From positions 1-9,703 of the forward strand of contig DASQSZ010000504.1 of NCBI GenBank assembly GCA_035642125.1: 9,703 nucleotides of DNA, given 5' to 3'. Both the position numbers and the translations under genes were made by a program. The notes beneath the pieces were generated by a model. It had not been told where the DNA came from and ran no database searches. It saw nothing but the letters and a program-made list of their open reading frames with translations. Shown here one piece after another: positions 7,038 to 9,703 of the stretch; within the stretch, counting starts at the first letter, position 1, and each line of letters begins with the position of its first letter. This DNA comes from CALAED01 sp937891035 (lineage in GTDB: Bacteria > Actinomycetota > Actinomycetes > Streptosporangiales > Streptosporangiaceae).

Positions 7038-7066
7038 TTGCGTCATGCGCTGACGTGGTCCATCCT
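7038..7066 (+). promoter_or_regulatory. Candidate promoter for leaderless GntR mRNA
   Basis: TTGCGT (7038-7043) and CATCCT (7061-7066) are separated by 17 bases, and the GTG start follows the -10 by six bases, so the transcript would begin at or beside the start codon. This fits the absence of any Shine-Dalgarno sequence there. The inverted repeat CGTCA-N5-TGACG (7041-7055) overlaps the -35 and spacer, consistent with repression. The hexamer matches are modest. Confidence 0.35.
7041..7055. promoter_or_regulatory. Inverted repeat CGTCA-N5-TGACG, possible operator
   Basis: Exact 5-bp arms around TGCGC, centred 25 bases before the GntR start and overlapping the candidate -35 and spacer. The position suits an operator for autorepression. 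The sequence does not match the GT-N2/3-AC core expected for FCD regulators, so another protein could bind, or it may be chance. Confidence 0.3.
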
Positions 7067-7072
7067 TAAGCC

Positions 7073-7834
7073 GTGCGCAATCCGTCCCGGCCGGTTACCG
7101 ATCGACGCGCGTCCCGCGGTTCGCGCAGCGTCACCGCCGCCGTCGTTCAGCGACTCGAAGATCTCGTCTTCGGCGAGTTCGAGCCGGGTAGCGAGCTGCC
7201 GTCCGAGTCAGACCTCGCCGCCCAGCTCGGGGTGAGCCGGCTGACCGTGCGCGAGGCGACCAAGGCACTGCAGGCTCGCGGCCTGGTCGTCATCCGCCAG
7301 GGCCGGCGCCCGGTGGTCGCCCATCCCAACGCCGGCCCCATCGGCGATTTCTTCACGGCTGCCGTCCGCCGCGATCCGCGCCGCCTGATGGATCTGCTCG
7401 AGGTACGGCGCGCGCTCGAGGTGCACATCGCCTCGCTCGCCGCCGCCAACGCCGGCCGGGCCGCCATCTCGGCGATGGAGATGGCGCTGGCCGCGATGCG
7501 CGCCGCCGGCGACGACATCCCCACCTTTCACGAGGCCGACATCCATTTCCACGAGAGCCTGGCGGTGGGTGCCGGCAACCAGATGCTGAGCTTTTTGATC
7601 GAGGCCCTCGAAGCGCCACTACGGGCCGGCCGGATGCGCAGCCTGGGCGGTCACCTCGCCAGGGGCGGCACCGTCGAGGACGTCATCGAGCAGCACGCGG
7701 CGATTTTGGAACGTATCACCGCCAAGGACGCCAAGGGCGCCGCGGAGGCGATGGGCGCCCATCTGGAACAGACCGCCCGCGATCTCAAGGCGGCCTTCGC
7801 GATGACCGACCCTAGGCTCGTCGACCCGGGGTGA
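7073..7834 (+). CDS. GntR-family transcriptional regulator, FCD (FadR-like) subfamily
   Basis: A 253-residue DNA-binding regulator. The winged helix-turn-helix spans ~19-84, with the diagnostic ELPSESDLAAQLGVSRLTVREA (41-62) and the wing LVVIRQGRRPVV. A C-terminal all-helical FCD domain covers ~95-240. Its metal/ligand-site residues are visible as D156 and H160 (ADIHFH), H208 (EQHAAI) and H230 (GAHLEQ). FCD domains usually bind organic or sugar acids, often through the metal. The start must be GTG 7073, since an in-frame TAA lies at 7067-7069 and no ATG or GTG follows before the helix-turn-helix. There is no Shine-Dalgarno sequence, suggesting leaderless translation. The gene is divergent from the transporter operon, its likely target, and overlaps the convergent CoA ligase by 23 bases. 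Confidence 0.93.
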   Translation: MRNPSRPVTDRRASRGSRSVTAAVVQRLEDLVFGEFEPGSELPSESDLAAQLGVSRLTVREATKALQARGLVVIRQGRRPVVAHPNAGPIGDFFTAAVRRDPRRLMDLLEVRRALEVHIASLAAANAGRAAISAMEMALAAMRAAGDDIPTFHEADIHFHESLAVGAGNQMLSFLIEALEAPLRAGRMRSLGGHLARGGTVEDVIEQHAAILERITAKDAKGAAEAMGAHLEQTARDLKAAFAMTDPRLVDPG

Positions 7835-9320
7835 CGCCGCCATAGGCCTCGCGGAGCCGGTCTTTGCGGCTCTTCCCGGTGGGGTTGCGCGGGATGACGT
7901 CGGCCAAGACGACCGATTTGGGGATCTTGTATCGAGCGAGCCGGCCGTCGAGGGCGGCGAGCAGGCCGGCCTCGGTGAGCTCTGAGCCGGGACGCGGCAC
8001 CACGATCGCGCGGCCGACCTCGCCCCAGGTGTCGTCCGGCACGCCGATGACGGCACAGTCCACGACATCCGGCTCAGCCATGATCACTTGCTCGACCTCG
8101 GCCGGATAGATGTTCTCCCCGCCCGAGATGATCATGTCTTTGACGCGGTCGACGACGTAGACGTGGCCGTCCTCGTCGCGGCGTGCCGCATCGCCGGTGC
8201 GCAGCCAGCCGTCGGCGAACGCCCGCGCGGTCTCCGCCGGCAGGCCCCAGTAGCCGGACATGACGTGCGGGCCCTTGACGAGGATCTCGCCGATCTCGCC
8301 GGGCGGCGTCTCAGCGTGGTCGGGCCCGGCGACGCGGACGTCGGTGAAAAAGTGCGGCGTGCCGGCCGAACCGGCCTTGGCCGCGGCGCTGCCGGGATCG
8401 AGGAACGACGCCGCCGGACCCGCTTCCGTGAGACCGTACCCCTGGACGAGGGCCAGTCCACGGTCGGCGTACGCGGCGATGAGCGACGGCGGCACCGGGG
8501 CGCCGCCGCAGGTGAGCAGCCGCAGCGACGACAGGTCGGCGTCCGCCCACCGGCGCGACCGCGCGACCTGCTCGAACATGGTGGGGACGCCGAACATGGT
8601 CGTGATCTGGTGCCGTTCGATGAGGTCGAGAGTCTCCTCGGGATCGAAGGCGGGAACCACCACACAGGTGCCGCCCTTGAGCAGCATGGGCAGCGCCACC
8701 ATGTTGAGCCCCGCGGTGTGGAACAGTGGGGCGGCCGCCAGCGCCACATCGGCGGCGGTCAGATCCTGGTCGATCATGACGTCGACCGAGTTCCAGGTGA
8801 CGCCCCCGTGGGTGAGCATCGCGCCCTTGGGCCGGCCGGTCGTCCCCGACGTGTACATGATCATGCACGTATCGTCGAGGGCGACCGGTTCGTCGATCGG
8901 CTCGTACGAAGGCTCGGGCGGCTCGGGCGGCTCGACCACCGACAGCAGCACGCGCGGGCCGGCGGTCAGGCTCCGCACGAGCGCGTCGTGCGACGGGGTG
9001 TGGAGCAGGGCCGAGGCGGCGGAGTCGGCGACCTGATAGTCGATCTCCGCGGCGGTCAGCCGGGTGTTGAGGGGGACGAAGACGCCGCCCAGCAGTCCGG
9101 TGGCGAAGAACGCCTCCAGGAATGACGGGTGGTTGGGGCCCAGGTAGGCGACCCGGTCGCCGCGGCGGACCCCCAGCTCGCGCAGGTTGTGCGCGAGCCG
9201 GAGGACCCGCAGGTGCAGGCGTCGGTAGGTCACCGTACGCCCCTGGTAGATCAGCGCGACGCGGTCCGGGGACCTGCGCGCCCGGCGGGCGGGCCACGAC
9301 CCGAGGCCCTCGTTGCGCAT
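7812..9320 (-). CDS. Class I adenylate-forming acyl/aryl-CoA ligase
   Basis: A 502-residue ANL-superfamily enzyme that activates a carboxylic acid with ATP and transfers it to CoA. Seen, numbering from ATG 9320: P-loop TSGTTGRPKG (157-166), YGLTE (295-299), the TGD motif with D367, hinge VDRVKDMIISGGENIYPAEVE (R392 onward), and catalytic lysine K483 in PRNPTGK. The length is usual for short FadD-like ligases. An EPPEPPEP linker (130-137) is encoded by a 9-bp repeat. ATG 9320 is preferred because GAGGAG lies seven bases upstream; the in-frame GTG at 9335 has no such site. It is the downstream partner of an MFS transporter gene 55 bases away. The substrate (fatty, aromatic or other acid) cannot be told from sequence. 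Confidence 0.93.
   Translation of the reverse strand: MRNEGLGSWPARRARRSPDRVALIYQGRTVTYRRLHLRVLRLAHNLRELGVRRGDRVAYLGPNHPSFLEAFFATGLLGGVFVPLNTRLTAAEIDYQVADSAASALLHTPSHDALVRSLTAGPRVLLSVVEPPEPPEPSYEPIDEPVALDDTCMIMYTSGTTGRPKGAMLTHGGVTWNSVDVMIDQDLTAADVALAAAPLFHTAGLNMVALPMLLKGGTCVVVPAFDPEETLDLIERHQITTMFGVPTMFEQVARSRRWADADLSSLRLLTCGGAPVPPSLIAAYADRGLALVQGYGLTEAGPAASFLDPGSAAAKAGSAGTPHFFTDVRVAGPDHAETPPGEIGEILVKGPHVMSGYWGLPAETARAFADGWLRTGDAARRDEDGHVYVVDRVKDMIISGGENIYPAEVEQVIMAEPDVVDCAVIGVPDDTWGEVGRAIVVPRPGSELTEAGLLAALDGRLARYKIPKSVVLADVIPRNPTGKSRKDRLREAYGGVTPGRRA
8911..8934. repeat. In-frame 9-bp tandem repeat inside CoA ligase
   Basis: GGCTCGGGC occurs twice in tandem, followed by a 6-base partial copy. 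On the coding strand it encodes EPPEPPEP. The unit is a multiple of three, so copy-number change would keep the frame. It falls in the variable region before the P-loop domain and is probably a flexible surface loop. Confidence 0.6.
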
Positions 9321-9375
9321 GGACGTTCTCCTCACACCTTGATTGCTATGAACGGGCGGGCGGCCGCCGCGCGGT

Positions 9376-9703
9376 TCAGGCGGCGAGCGCTTTCGCCGGC
9401 GCCGGTTCGGCCTCGATGATGTCCCTGCCGCGCGACTCCGGGATCATCGTGACGGCGATGAACGACACCAGGGCGATCCCCGCGACGTAGCCGGCGATCG
9501 CGTAGACCGTGCCGGTCGACTCCAGCAGGGATGCGGCGACGGCCGGGCTGGCCGCCGCCCCAAAGACGCCGGCGAGCTGATAGCCGAGCGACGCCCCGGT
9601 GTAGCGCAGACGCGTGCCGAACATCTCCGAGAACATCGCCGCGGTCGCCCCGGACGAGATGCACAATCCCAGCCCCTGGACGACCACCTGCCCGAGCGCC
9701 ATC
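9376..9703 (-). CDS. MFS transporter, MHS-type, C-terminal part (N-terminus beyond window)
   Basis: Only the last ~109 codons are visible; the reading frame runs off the window end, so the Met codon at 9702 is internal rather than the start. Three hydrophobic segments can be seen (~1-23, 37-60 and 68-88 of the visible part). FSEMFGTRLRYTGASLGYQ and the ending PESRGRDI are typical of the metabolite:H+ symporter group (ProP, ShiA and similar), which take up organic acids or zwitterions using proton motive force. The gene ends in TGA, 55 bases upstream of the CoA ligase on the same strand, so the two are probably co-transcribed: import of an acid followed by CoA activation. Confidence 0.85.
   Translation of the reverse strand, partial: MALGQVVVQGLGLCISSGATAAMFSEMFGTRLRYTGASLGYQLAGVFGAAASPAVAASLLESTGTVYAIAGYVAGIALVSFIAVTMIPESRGRDIIEAEPAPAKALAA

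Larger units (their letters stand above)
6840..7072. promoter_or_regulatory. Divergent promoter/operator region between transporter operon and GntR gene
   Basis: This 233-base stretch is the only long non-coding region in the window and lies between two divergent starts. It contains several short symmetric elements: TATCAGATA (6912-6920), GGACAAGTCC (6924-6933), TCATCTGATGA (7023-7033) and CGTCA-N5-TGACG (7041-7055). TATCAG occurs twice, 21 bp apart (6891 and 6912), about two helical turns. ATGTGGACAA at 6920-6929 has the GT-N2-AC core of FCD-type GntR sites and is the best operator candidate for the neighbouring regulator, although its outer bases match only partly. No riboswitch-like fold was recognised. 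Confidence 0.6.

Noticed and set aside
8088..9125. 345-codon plus-strand open frame opposite the CoA ligase
   Set aside because: Arg/Gly/Asp-rich shadow translation; the minus strand encodes a ligase with every core motif.
9359..9368. 10-bp palindrome GGCGGCCGCC in the MFS-ligase gap
   Set aside because: No loop for a hairpin and of a kind common by chance in GC-rich DNA.
9381..9398. Hairpin CGGCGA-N6-TCGCCG near the end of the MFS gene as a terminator
   Set aside because: Short 6-bp stem inside coding sequence with no U-tract; the ligase gene follows closely on the same strand.

Overview
The window is very GC-rich (roughly 70% by eye), densely packed, and uses GTG starts freely with GC-rich third codon positions. 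Together with the gene families present, this points to a soil- or plant-associated actinobacterium. I cannot name the genus. There are no RNA genes, insertion sequences, phage genes or CRISPR arrays.

Layout. (1) 18-1824, plus strand: a zinc-dependent medium-chain dehydrogenase followed by a 249-residue SRPBCC/AHSA1-like protein. The 52-base gap between them carries a perfect 17-bp palindrome and a 9-bp tandem repeat that look like an operator. (2) 1821-6839, minus strand: a four-gene sugar-uptake operon, in transcription order a lipoprotein solute-binding protein, two CUT1-type permeases, and a GH127 (DUF1680) glycosidase with all its catalytic and zinc-ligand residues. A strong hairpin lies between the binding-protein gene and the first permease gene. 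The last permease overlaps the glycosidase start by 8 bases. No ATPase is encoded here. (3) 6840-7072: a divergent promoter region with several short palindromes. (4) 7073-7834, plus strand: an FCD-type GntR regulator, probably translated from a leaderless mRNA. (5) 7812-9703, minus strand: an acyl/aryl-CoA ligase and, upstream of it in the same direction, the C-terminal end of an MHS-type MFS transporter cut by the window edge.

How the parts fit (inference): the binding protein and permeases import a short glycan, probably containing L-arabinofuranose. The cytoplasmic GH127 enzyme cleaves it, and the divergent GntR-FCD protein responds to a pathway acid or sugar acid and controls the operon. 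A shared MsiK-type ATPase encoded elsewhere probably energises the transporter. The MFS transporter and CoA ligase form a separate unit for importing and CoA-activating an organic acid. The dehydrogenase and SRPBCC protein converge on the sugar operon and need not belong to it.

The window is mostly a conventional catabolic island. The features most worth a second look are the palindrome before the SRPBCC gene, the intercistronic hairpin, the pairing of a Cys-nucleophile glycosidase with its own importer, and the SD-less GntR start.
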